From positions 6,146,071 to 6,210,070 of the forward strand of contig NC_087380.1 in the NCBI RefSeq assembly GCF_963675165.1: a DNA stretch of 64,000 nucleotides. Reading direction: 5' to 3'. This stretch comes from Halichondria panicea. Its lineage: Eukaryota > Porifera > Demospongiae > Suberitida > Halichondriidae. The position numbers and the translations under genes were made by a program. The notes beneath the pieces are model-generated. The model did not search any database and was not told the DNA's origin. It was given only the letters and a program-made list of their open reading frames with translations. This document shows positions 1 to 13,200 of the stretch, piece by piece (positions within the stretch are counted from its first letter, which is position 1; every line of letters starts with the position of its first letter).

Positions 1-2256
1 ATTACCCGCTATATGGTACTCGACTTAATCTTGTTTTTGGTGACCTCCTTTCTTTGTGTTTAGTAAACTATGTGAAAGCATAGTACATGCATGGCTTTGA
101 TGTGAAACGTGAAGAATTACTGTCATCTTAAACAGGTCATAATATCCTGTGCAATGTACACAATGCTGCATTCATAGAGAGAACCTGCCAGAATGTATCA
201 TCAAAGTAAGGAGAGGGAGTAGCCACTTTCCCTAGATAGTTCAATAACTTCCGCTCTCTGTGAAAATGTTATCCCTACGATACTTATAAAAAAACATTAA
301 GCACAAAATTATAGCTATACGTAGGGTATTCCATATAAGTGTATGTTTAGCCTGCTGATAGCAATTTGCTTACCGACACATGTTTCTAGTTGAATTCATG
401 CTGTTTAAAGTTGAGGTAAATGGCTTCATGCACCTCAACTCAGTTTACATGCCTTGGCATCTATAATAATAGGGGGAGCACATGTATTAGTTATTGCCCA
501 GCCAGAGTGCAACATGCCATATATTGCACGAGGGCGCCTGCAATAACTAACTTGTTGCCCAATGACGTTAAACTCGTCTGACTGGTCATATAAATCGTAA
601 TAAAAGACATGGATATCTCTTAAAGAAATCTACTGCATTTACACACAGTGCAAGTGCATATAATCCAGTGCATTATGCCATATAATGCAGTGCAATAGCA
701 ACATGCCATATACTGAGCACTGGATTGCTTTGATCTGCCCACTCACTGGGCAACAAGTAATCAAAGGAACCTGATAGAAACAGGATACTAGTATAGACTC
801 ACTGCTTGACAGATGTTATTGCTCCATGAAATACTTGAAAGGGGAGCCTTGGGTCTCTCCTATGCAATTGACGTATTAACTGATGATTACATCGAATCAC
901 AATACTCTCAGATTTCAAGCTTGTCCCTCTTAACCTTGAATTGTAATGCATTCATGCATGCATTCCATGCATTGAAATGACGGTGTATAGCGAGATTGTA
1001 TATAGTTTTATATAGGTCTGTGCCAAGCTCATGGAATTAGTACATGGTAATGTTCAGTTATATAGGTGTATATAGTAGTTAACACACGGCCATGTGTTGA
1101 CTGTACATGTATGTATATATACGTATGTTTAGTGACATTTTTCTTTTTGTGGTTGTAGAAATGGCGTGATGGCCATGGTGCCTTTCAGAACATCATTCCA
1201 GCCTCCACTGGAGCAGCCTGGCAAGGCATGTACACTTTAATGTAAACTAACTATACCCACTTAATCTTGTTTGTAGTGACCTTTTTTTGTGTTCAGCAAA
1301 CTATTTTAAACAGCCATACATGCATCTGTATCAATATGTCTTTGATGTGAAACGTGACTGATGTGTGCATGCATGTACGTGAGCTTTACAGCATCAAGTG
1401 AAACAGGTCATATCCTGATATGAACAGCGCTACATTCCTAGAGAGCAACTGCCAAAATGTCTCATCGAAGTAGAGGGGAGGAGAATTCCTAGAGATACGT
1501 ACACTTAACTTAGCCAAGGAATCATTAAAAATACCGTCGTACATGCACAGTTACGTCAAGGCTTACATTTAGAATACAATTACAGGCCTGAGAAAATTGA
1601 AATCTCATTACGTGGATGGGAGTTGTCTCAAAATGCTGGGCCAGGATGGAAGGAATCGTTACAATACTGCATGTTGTTATTCATACATCACGGCTTGCAT
1701 ATATACATCGTGGAATGATTATGCAACAGTGTGATCATGATACGTAGCTAAGGTGATTGAGATTCAGCTGCACATGTGTGTAGACAAACAGTCTGTCCTT
1801 GTACACACGACCAATGTCAATTAAATGGATGTAATATCCAAATTTTTACCTTACATCATTGAATGGTTGAATGCAATAATAAATATAATTATGTTTCTTT
1901 TCACCTTACACAGTGACTGTAAATTGAATAATAGTATTATATCGTCACAAAAATGTAGATCTTTATAATGATGCTATATTATACGATACGGAAGGCCGTG
2001 AGGCTCAAGCTACCTGCTAGCTGTTAATTTCCCATTACAGACCAGACTTAGAATCATATGCCTGGTGAACAGAAGCGAGTCCCTAAATGTTTGCAATTTG
2101 GCATTTAAACTGTAACTAACTCTTTTAACTAGTAACATCCTGTTTAAAGGTGAGTACAGATTTTTCCTAGCTATCGAAATTCCATGAGCATAAGTATACA
2201 CAAAGAATGTAAGCTCCTCAAATTACAATTTGCATGAGCAGATAGTCTCTGGCCTG

Positions 2257-2340
2257 ATGCATGGAGAGCAAAACTTGCATTCTTGTATTACCTAATGTTT
2301 CAATTAAAGTCTATAAAAAGAAAGTTTCTTAGACTCAGTC
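2257..2340 (+). promoter_or_regulatory. Promoter of first secreted Cys-rich gene
   Basis: A block beginning gcatggagagcaaaacttgc is shared with the other + strand copies. It is followed by a TATA box (tataaaaag, 2,312-2,320) and, about 25 bp on, by cagtcagatc with a conserved aaaagacctcc, which is the likely transcription start region. The start codon lies about 70 bp further. Confidence 0.7.
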
Positions 2341-2407
2341 AGATCAAAAGACCTCCAAGACAACTTCTTCGATTACACAACCTATATAAAGCTCACCACT
2401 CTCCGAA

Positions 2408-3116
2408 ATGGCTTCTTCAACCCGACAAATCGTAATGCTCTTTGCAGTAGCTGTACTGCTATTCACCACCTGCAAGGCAGCCCCCATCGTTAAGAGACAA
2501 TCAACTAATGAGTCGGATGCACTCACAAACTATGCTCTGGGACTCATTATTGGAGCTCATATTGCAGTAAGTCACTTCTTGTGTTCAGAGGTTTCTATTG
2601 GCACAGTAGTTTATCAATGCATGTATATGACTTCATTATTTTCTTCTTTAGAATGCCTCACTTGTTGACCGCCTCACAAATCACTCGGCAAACCTCTCAG
2701 AGTCCGCCTTTGGTGCAGTCCGGATCGCTTGTACTCTTCACTCTGGCTACAAGAACATTGACGCTCTCTTACCCAACGACTCTGCTGATGCCTTGATGAG
2801 ACTCATTTCTGAGAACGTCCAAGAAGACGCTTGTGAATTGCTCAAAGAAGAAGTTAGTCCCTCTGTTTTTAGTCTGGATTGTGGGAGTGAGAGTGTGTTT
2901 AGTGATTTGGATGACATCTGTGCTCTCTGGGACTACTCGGTCATGGCTCAGTCAAATGCTGACAACTTAGAGGTTGTCACGGGAACTCGATGCGATTCCG
3001 ATGAGTCTATGAAGATAAAATGTGACGAATGGATTTGCAATCATAATCTTCAAGGCAACAATTCTATTATGAGGGCTAGCCTCACCCCTGAAGAGTGTCC
3101 AGAAGCCACAGTATAA
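2408..3116 (+). CDS. Secreted Cys-rich protein with dibasic pro-site, copy 1 (207 aa)
   Basis: Two exons, 2,408-2,566 and 2,652-3,116, with a phase-0 intron of 85 bp (gtaagt...ttag). Residues 1 to about 25 are a typical signal peptide. A Lys-Arg pair at residues 29-30 is followed by Gln, so processing could leave a pyroglutamate N-terminus; this is inference. The mature part has eight cysteines, motifs IACTL, DICALWDYSV and WICNHNLQ, several N-glycosylation sequons, and looks mostly helical. I do not recognise the family. The start is chosen because it lies just after the shared promoter and leads straight into the signal peptide, as in the two tandem copies. Likely extracellular; role unknown. 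Confidence 0.88.
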
Positions 3117-3298
3117 ATTGTCATCAGTGATCAAAATTGCAATAATTTAATCAGCAGGACTGTGCCAACCGATATGTTTTCCCTGTTGTTAGAACAATTA
3201 AAGTGTGTATAATTAATTTTTATTTCTGTGCTATGGAATAGTTATCAGAATTTCATTGAATGACATTGTAGCTTATCTGAATTTAGCTTGTCTGCATG

Positions 3299-4338
3299 CA
3301 GAGGAGGTACGACACTCGGTTAAGCTCACCTGGCTGCTATTTCTTGATTGAGTTTTATGCTCTAAACTTGTCTCTTTATGGCGCTTACTTGCCACCAGCT
3401 GAATGTCGTCATTGGATTTAACGACTTCTTTGCTTGCCTTCAGTGAATCTGTTGTAGGCTAGTATAGCTAGAGTTTTACAAGTAGAGGATTAGATTTGTT
3501 GTAAGAACCAAAACTTAGATGTTGATATGCCTCGGTGCGCATGCGCAAGCGAGGTATACAGTTGTTTACGTGTTTGTGTGTCTGTGTGTGTGTGTAGACC
3601 GCTACAGCTGCTCAAGGATGAATCAAGTGCAAGTAAGAGTTTCTATAGGCTTCTAGTCATGTTTACTTGGATTTTAATTCGTGGATTTGCAAAATAATGC
3701 TTTGTTCTCGAGTTATGCCTAGTTTTGCTTACTTGGAATGCTATTGCAGCCTTTTCAGAAGAGTCCGTAGCAAAACTTGTTCACCGAGTGTTACTACTCT
3801 ACTTAGTAGTTAGCTGTACATTAGAAAGCTAGCTATTGGTAGCTGCAAGAGTGAGCAGAGCTAGAGAGCTGCAAGGCTCTGCTGACTTGCAGCCATAATT
3901 TTAGACTTGAACTTTTGGCATCGATCGCTTTTAACAACAATCATGGTTGATCATTACCCACCATTTTCATGCAAAGATGTCCATCATGATAATTATAATC
4001 AATGTGTGTATAAAAGCTAGCTATTAGTAGTTTTATGTTATGTAGCTTTGGCACCTCCACCGAGGCATCAGCACCCGCGGTGCTTTCATTAAAACAGAAT
4101 TACACTAATATTTCAAAATCTTAGTGGTGGTTGAAATTGGTTGAAAAGCTATTTCACATCAGCATAAGCCCAACAATCAACCAGCCTGATCGTAGAACGT
4201 CAAGTGTATTTCTTGAAAGATACACGCCAAAAATTAAAATTATATATCCACTATCGAAGTATACACAGTCTTGAATGATATTTATACAAGTTAATGAGTC
4301 TTTTTGACAGGTCATGTGACCGTGTCGTACCTCCTCTG
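3299..4338. mobile_element. Non-autonomous DNA transposon with 17-bp inverted repeats
   Basis: Perfect 17-bp terminal inverted repeats (CAGAGGAGGTACGACAC, 3,299-3,315 and complement 4,322-4,338) are flanked by a 9-bp direct repeat gtctgcatg (3,290-3,298 and 4,339-4,347). The matching site in unit B (12,147-12,155) has one gtctgcatg and no insert, which confirms the target duplication. A 9-bp duplication suggests a Mutator-like origin; hAT elements would give 8 bp. Inside, atgcctcggtg (3,527) and its complement (4,058) mark a nested element of about 540 bp. No transposase is visible. Confidence 0.85.
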
Positions 4339-4379
4339 GTCTGCATGATTGTGTTTTGCATGGATAGGTGTGTCACAGT

Positions 4380-5800
4380 GTTTACAGTAAGCTCTCACAC
4401 TTAGCAACACACTGACCTAGTTGCTGCGGTGTAGATTATCTGCACTTGCTACATGTACATGTATTAGTGGATAGGTCAGACTCCCCCTGCCTTATAACGT
4501 GGTCAGTTGATATGTACATTAATTGTGTAATTGTTAGGCCTGTGCAAATATTCACCTATTATTCAAATTTTTATTCGCACTGGATCCGCCTATTATTCAA
4601 ATTGATGACACCTATTACTCAAATCATTCAACATACGCAGCAGCGAAATAAAACACCTATAAATTATATGGCACCAAAAAGTGGGATTAAGTCATTAATT
4701 TCAGCAGCGAAATAACAAACTTTATTTAGCACACAAAATGTGGTTTCAACATTGATTGTTACTGCCATGTAAAATGTGGGCGTGTTCTGAGCTACTGCGC
4801 ATGTGCAACTCAATTAAACTATTTTCACAGTGGTACCTATTATTTAAATTATAAAAAAGACTGCCTATTATTCAAAATATTATTCCGGAATATTTGGCAC
4901 AGGTCTAGTAATCGTGCATAGAGCAGTTTCTATAACCCAGCTATATTTGATATTTCAATGGTATAGTTATCTTGAAATGTTGTGGGTCCATGCATGCAGG
5001 TTGCTTTCTGTATATCTCCAAATCGATCAAATTTACTACAGTGATAGCACAGGTGTCATCACTTCATCTTTCGTATACACTATAAGGACTTAATTAAAGA
5101 ATTCAGTGTAGCACTGACCATTTATGAGCGAGTTACATTTGGCAACTTTGCAAGTGCTTATACCATGCATGCATGCACCTCACAGATGTTTGAAAAAACT
5201 TCTCACTGCAATGCGTTTACTATAACGTTATAGGCACTGAAGGTGCATTACAGTGTAGTTATAAAATAACATGATTTGGAAGTTAGTGTAGGGGCCACAA
5301 ACACTCAAGCATGTATACACAAAAGGATGATATTTCAATTATAATAACAAGCTGCAGTATTATGATTTGTTTGCCAACTGTGTTATGATTTGGAAGCTAT
5401 TGTAAGAGCTATTGCAATTATAACAAGCAGTATCATGTATGGTTTGTTTTGCCAACTGCTTGGGATACAAACTATAGTGTGCGTTACATTAAACCAAGCA
5501 ATAGCCATTGCATATTCAAATTTCTCATTGTTTAATGCTCTCATATTCAGTCACTTTAGCAACTATAATAATTATTGGCAACAACATGGTTGAGATAATT
5601 ATAATAATAGTGAGTGATTTGATATAGTTGACAGAAATATGCTATAGCTGGCTTCATACGACCATGCACCTATAATTAATGATTATGTGATATGCAATGG
5701 CTGTACTATAGATCTGTCTTCGAAGTTTGAAGTGGCCTAGCTATATGCATACATGTATAGTTAACCATGCATCCTATGCATTGTACTGGTATATGTAATA
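4380..5800. other. Non-coding part of unit A
   Basis: AT-rich intergenic sequence with matches to 12,170-13,740. Short open frames here lack initiation context, splice signals or conservation between the units. No gene is supported. Confidence 0.6.
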
Positions 5801-5803
5801 GTT

Positions 5804-5884
5804 GTACCATGGATATCAAGGGTGTATTGGATTTGTACTGCACGAGGTTGTACAATAACAATACACCCTTGATATCCATGGTAC
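5804..5884. repeat. Perfect 26-bp-arm hairpin
   Basis: Arms 5,804-5,829 and 5,859-5,884 are exact complements with no mismatch. The 29-bp spacer contains a further ttgtac/gtacaa pairing, so the transcript could fold into a long hairpin of roughly 80 nt. It could be a tiny foldback element or a small-RNA precursor; the sequence alone does not decide. Confidence 0.8.
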
Positions 5885-6200
5885 AGGTAGCTTGTACTAT
5901 GAACACATATTGCAATTAGAAGCTGTTATCCAACCCAACAACTAAGTAGTAGTAAACACTCTTTGATCTCTGCCGTGCATGCACTGTGCACATTTTGTGT
6001 GTGTGTGTGTGTGCTTGCACTTGACAAACCACATTTACAACTTCAGTCTTCAGACAACCCACTTCCAATAGGATCCGGTAGTTTTATTGAATGTGATTGG
6101 ATACTGAACAATTGATTGTCACAATTTGATCCAAGTGTTTCTTAGATCATGTTTGTCATAAATACTGCAATCTGATTGGTTAGAGGAAATGTTCTATCCA

Positions 6201-6281
6201 ATTTAGAAAATCATATACTTCAATAGAAAATCATGTACTTCAATAGAAAATCATGTACTTCACTTAGAAAATCATGTAGCA
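6201..6281. repeat. 20-bp tandem repeat, four copies
   Basis: Four near-identical units with the core tagaaaatcatgtactt, beginning at 6,201, 6,221, 6,241 and 6,261. The last is slightly altered. It lies just before the foldback at 6,347 and may be part of the same element. Confidence 0.85.
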
Positions 6282-6346
6282 AAGATTAGATAAGAACATT
6301 CAAATCTGATTGGCTAAATACTCATGGTTGCTATGATCTAAAATGC

Positions 6347-6480
6347 TTAGACACTGTTTAGGAAGTTTCCACATGATTTAGAAGTCCTCAGGGCTAGTAG
6401 AACCCTCACTGCGTTCGGGATACTACAACCAGCCCTTTGGGCTTCTAAATCATGTAGAAACTTCCTAAACAGTGTCTAAC
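6347..6480. repeat. Foldback (MITE-like) element
   Basis: Inverted arms of about 40 bp (6,347-6,388 and 6,440-6,479) begin and end with ttagacactgttta and its complement. The loop is about 50 bp. Typical of a miniature inverted-repeat element; no clear target duplication was found. Confidence 0.75.
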
Positions 6481-6489
6481 TATTATATA

Positions 6490-9240
6490 GTAGTTTTGTA
6501 TAAAAGAGAGAGCCCTTTAAGGGTGGAGGGTGGGCTTTAGGCTCACTACAAGCAAGCCAATGTACATGGGATTTGTACCTGGAGTATCCTGAGAGTTTGA
6601 ATGGATATTCCTTAGTGTCAGAGCACATCATGGCACAAATATATATTTGTATACTGTGTTCTACTCTGCTGCGTCTTTGCCTGGTACAGCAAATGTGGCG
6701 TGATTAGATAATGGTTGTGTTTGTAAATTTAGTGCATAGCTAAGAAGAGAATTAAATATGAGTGTTGTGAGTGTAATGTGTATGTCTTGTATCCAATTCA
6801 TCACTCAGGTCGTTTGTGCTCATTTGAGGCTAACTAACTCATAGAACAAACTGTCTGCAGTGCTGCAGAGGAACTCTTCAATCTACCCAGAGGAAGTAGC
6901 TTGTAACTCACAAAGAGAGTTTCCCTTTAAACTATTCATCTACCTACCATGCATGAATGCGGCTGAAGTATAGTTGTCATTATACTAAGTTTGTGAGGTG
7001 AGTGATAGAAGGAAGTGGTTGTAATTGGCTGTGGGCCTTTTTGTGTGTGTGGAAGTGGTTGAGAATATGTATACGCATAATGATAGACTCTGTTGTGGAT
7101 GTGGTTAGGGTTTGTGATTTTCCCTGAATATTGGTTCTTGATAGGCCTCTATAACTATAACTATCTTGTTCAATCTCAGCTAAATCGCCGGATTCACGTG
7201 CAGATTTGTGCAACATGCAATTGCGTAGGCAGAGGGGGGCTGACGGGGCTAGAGCCCCCCCCCCTCCCTTTTGTGTTCCATCAACTCCAACTTAACTCAA
7301 TCACTATGATCTGTCAATCTTTTCTGCACTGTACTGCATGCATAGTTACTAGAATGATGTCATGCAATTGAAATGTGGGCAGGGCTATCTGATGCGCATG
7401 CTTACTGCTGTGGAAAAGTGACACTAGATAAAAACTGCGTCAAATTACTCAAGACTTGTAACTGCAGGATAACACCTATAAGTATATCAAGCATGACAAG
7501 GTTAGTAGCAAACTGCAGCGTACATGCACGCTGGCTACCCGCCTACCCGCCACATAACATCTCGGGGGGGCCCTCAAATTTTAAAACTGACGAAAACAGG
7601 CGAGGGGCCCACCTTTCGAACTCCAGTTAAAGGGGGATTTTGCGCCTTCTTTAAGAACCCCCATGCCCATTATAGCGACGGGGGCGCTCCTAAACATGGC
7701 GAAGTGGTTGTACTCTGTCATGCATTTTATAGGCTTGAATGGGATTTCCCACTCCTGTTGTGTATGCGCACAAACGGCGGACAGCCATCAATGTGTTGAG
7801 GCCGTCTCCGATAACTTGAATATCTTTACATGAACACGTGTTTTCGATTTCACTATCAAGGCACCTGCCTACAACCACCGTACAAAATTAAATGCATGGT
7901 AAATGCTCAGTATTATACCTTAGGTTAGCCATAAAAATTATAGCCTCAGTTACGAAAATTTAACAGTTGCACTCGGTAGGCCGAAATGCACTGTTCTAAA
8001 ATAAAGAAGGGATAGCTTTATAGACATGTGCTTTGAATCTGAAAGATTTCGCTCTGTTAACTGCCATGTATTACTGCCACACTCAGTTGTAGTCAATAAT
8101 AGTTTCACTTGCAACACTGTAATTAGCAATGGAGCCGGCTTGTGCTAGAGATATAGCTTTGTAATGTGTGTTTAGCCTGCATGGCTGATAGCAATTTGCT
8201 ATACTGACCCTAAATGTAGCTCAACGTTGAATGTGTGTATGGATTAATTGTTTCTGTGTTTCGCGAGTTGTATTTATGCCTTAATAATATAATTATGCGA
8301 CCTTGGGCCTTCTTAAGTGTTTGACTCTCCAATCGAGATCACAGCTTATTATGATATCATAACATGGCAATTGCATGAATTGGTCAAATTATAAGATGAA
8401 AAGATTACCATTATCATTATATATAGGCGTTCTTGTTATTAGGTAAATGGCGTCATGTTCATCTTCATCTCAACCTAGTTTATCCTTTCGAGCAGTATGG
8501 AACCTGTATAGACAAGGGTACTGCATTAAGGTCACTGAGGTCACTGCATGACAGATGCTATTGCTCCATGAAATATGGAAGGGGAGCCTTGGGCCTCTCC
8601 CATTCAAGTGACGCATTACAGTCTGATGATTACAAACCGAATCACAATACATGCAGGTTTAGAATTTGCTGTATGCCTCTGTGTTGAGCAGATTATATAT
8701 ATATTATATAGTATCTATATGAGTATTATAGTATCTATTAGGGAGATATAACCCATATAATCATGCATGCATGGCCATGCAATAGCCTATAATTTATGAA
8801 ATGTAAAGTTGTACCCCATAGCTCCTTGATGTTGTATATTAATTGCAATGCACTATTTCTAGCAAGGGTCACTATAAAATTAATTATGTTTTCAAATCTG
8901 AAGGGTTCGCTATTGACTGTTGTTAGGCTTCCTGTAGACTACCATGCATTACTGCCGCAGTCGATTTTATCCTAAAGCTGATAACTCTTCCCAAGAAGAA
9001 GGGTAATGAAATTAACAATTTCATTTGCAATGCTGTAAATCAGCATGGGGGCCGATACCCTTAGTCCTAGATACCAGTTGGGTATACGGAAGGGTGCAGT
9101 GTATAGTATAGTGAGTCCTTGATTCTTATTAACTCTCCATGAGCAAATTAAGTGGTTTGTTTTTCTCCCATACATTCCCCATTAAACGACCTCGTAACAT
9201 CAAATACACTTGCAGACATTTTTGTTTATTTCTCACAGCA
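6490..9240. other. Intergenic, repeats only
   Basis: No supported gene. It contains a C/G-homopolymer-rich stretch near 7,215-7,270 and 7,550-7,690, and a partial second copy of the 340-960 block at 8,160-8,690. Open frames here are short and not conserved. Confidence 0.55.
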
Positions 9241-11092
9241 CTATAAACTGTACATGTATAGTTATGCAAACTGACTATACCCACTCCATTTTGTTTTTAG
9301 TGACCTCTTTTGTTTGTGTTCAGCAAAGTATGTGAAACAGCCATCTGTTAAAGCATGGCTTTGATGTGAGATGTTATAAAGTGTATAATTATTATGCGTA
9401 TCAGATCATATCCTGTGCAATATACACTATCTTTGAACAATGCTGCATTCTTAGAGAGCACCTGCTAAACTTCCTCACATCAAAGTTGAGGGTGTATGCA
9501 CTTCCCTAGAAATAGACTTAGCCAGGATGTAAAGAATCGTTAAAAATGCTGCCATGCATGCGTGCACACTCATGCACGTCAAGGCTCACATTTAGTAGCT
9601 GACAGACCTAGAACAATTGCATATTATAGAGAGAATCTCATTACGAACTGTGTCAAAATGCGGAGAAAGAATCGGTACAATACTGGTGTTATTCATACAT
9701 CAAGGCTTGCATAGTTCTATATTGATGATGCAACAGTGTGATCATGATACATAGTTAAGTGGCAGGAACGTGTAAGTAGTTGACGATTGATATTCAACGA
9801 TTTTAATGCCCTCTATCATAATAATTATACACATGTTTGTAGACAAAGAGGGCTGTCCCTGCACACACGAACAATGGTTGGTATAGATTCCTATACAGTT
9901 GGTGGAATTCCCAATATTTTGTATGATCATTGTTTTTGGTGATTCTTGTACCTATCCATCATGTTGTTTGTTTGATCATTGACTTGAACACGTTAAAGGA
10001 ATGGTTTGCTGGAAATGGATACGTTTCAATGTTTACCCTATATCATTGTATGTTTATGAATGTGTGCATGCAACTACTAATTATGCTACAGGCTGAAAAC
10101 AAAATTAATCATGCCTAACTATACCTCATATTGCAATCTTCAAGTTTTAGAAATGATCTTGTTACAAAGGCAAATGTACACAGAGTATACATATTATGTC
10201 GTCGCAAATAGAAGTATGTATAATATACGTCAATTGTACTATGATTCAATAGTAATTTATGTGCAAATAATACTTCAACAACATATTATAGTATAATTAT
10301 AATTAGCTATACGTCATTGTATCAACGGATTATTCCTTAATATATATACATAACACATATCAAGCTTAGTTTAGCCAGATGCCGCTCACAGCTCACATGC
10401 AGCTAATGCACAACCTCTAAAGATACTTTCTATAGGATGCATTGCAAATGGAATGTACGTGAGTTTTTGACTGCAGGCTATAAGTTATAATGGTAGGGAA
10501 ACTAGAAACTCCCACGGTCAATGGGTTATCTTGTGAATGGTATAATTGCATATACTAACTCATTTTTATGGGTTTTGCTTACATTCTGGAGCATGCATGA
10601 TCATTTGTGTTGCATGCATGTGGCAAACCGTGCATGCATGTGGGTGCTTTATAAGCTAAACTGAATATACCTATTCAGCAGCTGTTTTTAAACTGGACAA
10701 CATCGAACGAGGGACACTATTCATGCAGGCAGAGTATTATAGGCTATCAGGTGTATTATTTGTGTACATCAGCGTGCGCATGCACCTGTCTTATTGGCAT
10801 AATTTATAGAAGTAGCCAATTTCTATCATTACAGCTGCTGTTTAGTGTCTCAACCTGTCTCTACCCTAACTATAATGTCTGCAATTTTATCTTGCATTGG
10901 TATTTGTAATAGCAAGAACTATAGGATATCTGAAACAGAAGCTTTAAAAGAAGCTCTCATAGTAATATCCTGTTTAAAGGTTGAGTACAGATTTTTCATC
11001 AAAATGTTCCATGGTTACCACTGTGAAAATGGAATTCCATTAGCATGAGTACAAAGAATGTAATACAATATACAGGTATAGTCTCTGGCCTG

Positions 11093-11209
11093 GTGCATGG
11101 AGAGCAAAACTTGCATTCTTCTATTACCTAATGCTACAAGCTAGGGTGCATGGAGAGCAAAACTTGCATTCTTGTATTACCTAATGCTACAAATAGAGTA
11201 TATAAAAAG
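11093..11209 (+). promoter_or_regulatory. Promoter of second secreted gene with duplicated 53-bp module
   Basis: The upstream block found once at 2,257 occurs here twice in direct tandem (11,093-11,145 and 11,146-11,198), differing at very few positions. The TATA box (tataaaaag) follows at 11,201-11,209. The other two + strand copies have a single block, so this is a copy-specific promoter duplication. Confidence 0.8.
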
Positions 11210-11295
11210 AAGTTCTTAGACTCAGTCAGACCAAAAGACCTCCAAGAAAACAACTTCTTCAATCGCACAGCCTATAAAGCTCACCACTCTCCGAA

Positions 11296-11999
11296 ATGGC
11301 TTCTTCAACCCGACATATTGTAATGCTCTTTGCAGCAGCTGTACTGCTATTCACCACCTGCAAGGCAGCCCCCATCGTTAAGAGACAATCAACTAATGAG
11401 TCGGACGCACTCACAAACTATGCTCTGGGAATGATTATTGGAGCTCATATTGCAGTAAGTTACTACAAATAATTTTTTGAGAGGTTTCTACTGATGGCAC
11501 AGTATTATGACCAACATCTTCATTTCTTCTTTAGAATGCCTCACTTGTTGATCGCCTCACAAATCACTCGGCAAACATCTCAGAGTCTGCCTTTAGTGCA
11601 GTCCGGATCGCTTGTACTCTCCACTCTGGCTACAAGAACATTAACGCTCTCTCACCCAACGACTCTGCTGACGCCTTGATTATACTCATTTCTGAGAAGA
11701 TCCAAGAAGACGCTTGTGAATTGCTCAAGGAAGAAGTTGGTCCCTCTGTTTTTAGTCTGGATTGTGGGAGTGAGAGTGTGTTTAGTGATTTGGACGACAT
11801 CTGTGCTCTCTGGGACTACTCGGTCATGGCTCAGTCAAATGCCGACAATTTAGAGGTTGTCACGGGAACTCGATGTGATTCCGATGAGTCTATGAAGGTA
11901 AAATGTAACGAATGGATTTGCAATCATAATCTTCAAGACAACGATTCTATTATGAGGGCTAGCCTCACCCCTGAAGAGTGTCCAGAAGCCACAGTATAA
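11296..11999 (+). CDS. Secreted Cys-rich protein with dibasic pro-site, copy 2 (207 aa)
   Basis: Exons 11,296-11,454 and 11,535-11,999; phase-0 intron of 80 bp. The same architecture as the gene at 2,408: signal peptide, Lys-Arg at 29-30, and the same cysteine pattern. It differs by scattered substitutions, for example Met for Leu in the GMIIGAH segment before the intron and SEKIQEDA where copy 1 has SENVQEDA. The reading frame is intact and both splice sites are canonical, so it is probably functional. No function is known; the conserved promoter suggests expression related to the other copies. Confidence 0.87.
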
Positions 12000-12742
12000 C
12001 TTTTCATCACTTATCAAATTATATTATTTATTCAATCAGCAGGATTGTGCATGTTTTCTCCGCTGTGCTAACAATTAAATTGTGATTATTTCTGTGCTAT
12101 AGAATAGTATCAGAACATTTTGAATGAGCTTATCTGAACTTATTTTGTCTGCATGGACAATAATTATGTGGTACTCTCTCACACTTAGCAACACACCGAC
12201 CTAGGTGCTGAGGTGTATAGATTCTCAGTTGATATGTATAATCGTGCATAGAGCAGTTTCTATAACCCAAATGGCAAACAGCTATTTTAACGGTATAGTT
12301 ATCTGCAATGTTGTGCGTCCATGCATGCAGGTTGTGCTTTCTGTAATTTCAAATCAAAGTCAGGTTTGAAATTAAGGCTTACTACAGTGATAGTACAGGC
12401 GTCATCAATTTCATCTTTCGTACACACATTGCTATATGGGGCTTAACTAATTCAGTGTAGTAATACCTTGTTGCCTTCTGACCTCTGTGAGATCAAAGGA
12501 ATAGCAGTGCCAGTATATATAGCATAATGTATAGGGCCAATAATTTATTATAATTATGGCGTATATTGCACTGTTGCAAAGTGACCCTCCAACTAGTGCT
12601 TCAAATCATGGCTTTTGTAGGGACACACTAGCTCACTATAAGACACGTGTGGTTCCATTTTTGCTATTTTATATTTGTATGCAGGGTTTTGATGCAACAA
12701 TATTAATTCCAGCCACCAAAAACAGAACAGAACAAACTATTT

Positions 12743-13200
12743 TCACAAGTACGACAAAACATTTGCAATGTGAAAAGTTGCTAGGATTGGCCGGGGGAAA
12801 CACCAAAGAGTGTAGAAACAAGAAATCCGGTGAGAGCATAACTCCAATCTGTTACAACGTCACTCACACATACACTTTCAGGTATAGTTTTTCAACCCTA
12901 TTAATTTTGGTGGTTTTCCCGGTCAATCGTAACATTTGGAACGTGCATTTTGTCCAAGCTGTAAGTGAATATTGGCCGCTCTCATTGACAGTGATAATTC
13001 GAGGCCAAAAACCTCTCGCAAGTCACATAAAGATGGCACGTAACAGAAGTTGAGTCTGAGATGTCGTGTGCCTCTTGAAACCAATTGCAAAGCTGAGAAA
13101 AATGCCCATGTTCCAGGTTGTAGCTGTTTGGAAAATGCATTGTTGCAATGATTCTTGTACACGGAGGAAAAGCTTCTCAAGAAACTTACCAACTTAGTCA
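12743..13200. repeat. Copy of foldback-end repeat
   Basis: The stretch at about 12,760-12,860 (caatgtgaaaagttg... through gagagcataactccaatc) matches both arms of the foldback element at 53,446-53,990. A 165-codon open frame runs through it (12,556-13,053) but is explained by the repeat and shows no signal peptide, domain or splice partner. Confidence 0.65.

Larger units (their letters stand above)
1..9200. repeat. Segmental tandem unit A
   Basis: First of three diverged direct units around the secreted Cys-rich genes. The opening block (1-320) recurs at about 1,245-1,600, 9,268-9,620 and 13,960-14,300, recognisable by a shared stretch ending in gtgacctc and a later cagcaaa motif. A second block (about 340-960) recurs at about 8,160-8,690. 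Sequence 3' of the gene (about 4,390-5,640) recurs at 12,170-13,740 and partly at 17,750-18,130. Boundaries are approximate because the copies are diverged and interrupted by insertions. Confidence 0.75.

Noticed and set aside
5706-5915. - strand frame across the 26-bp hairpin
   Set aside because: The frame is created by the palindrome.
12556-13053. 165-codon + strand open frame
   Set aside because: It runs through the repeat also found at 53,446-53,990, has no domain or signal, and is not kept in the paralogous units.
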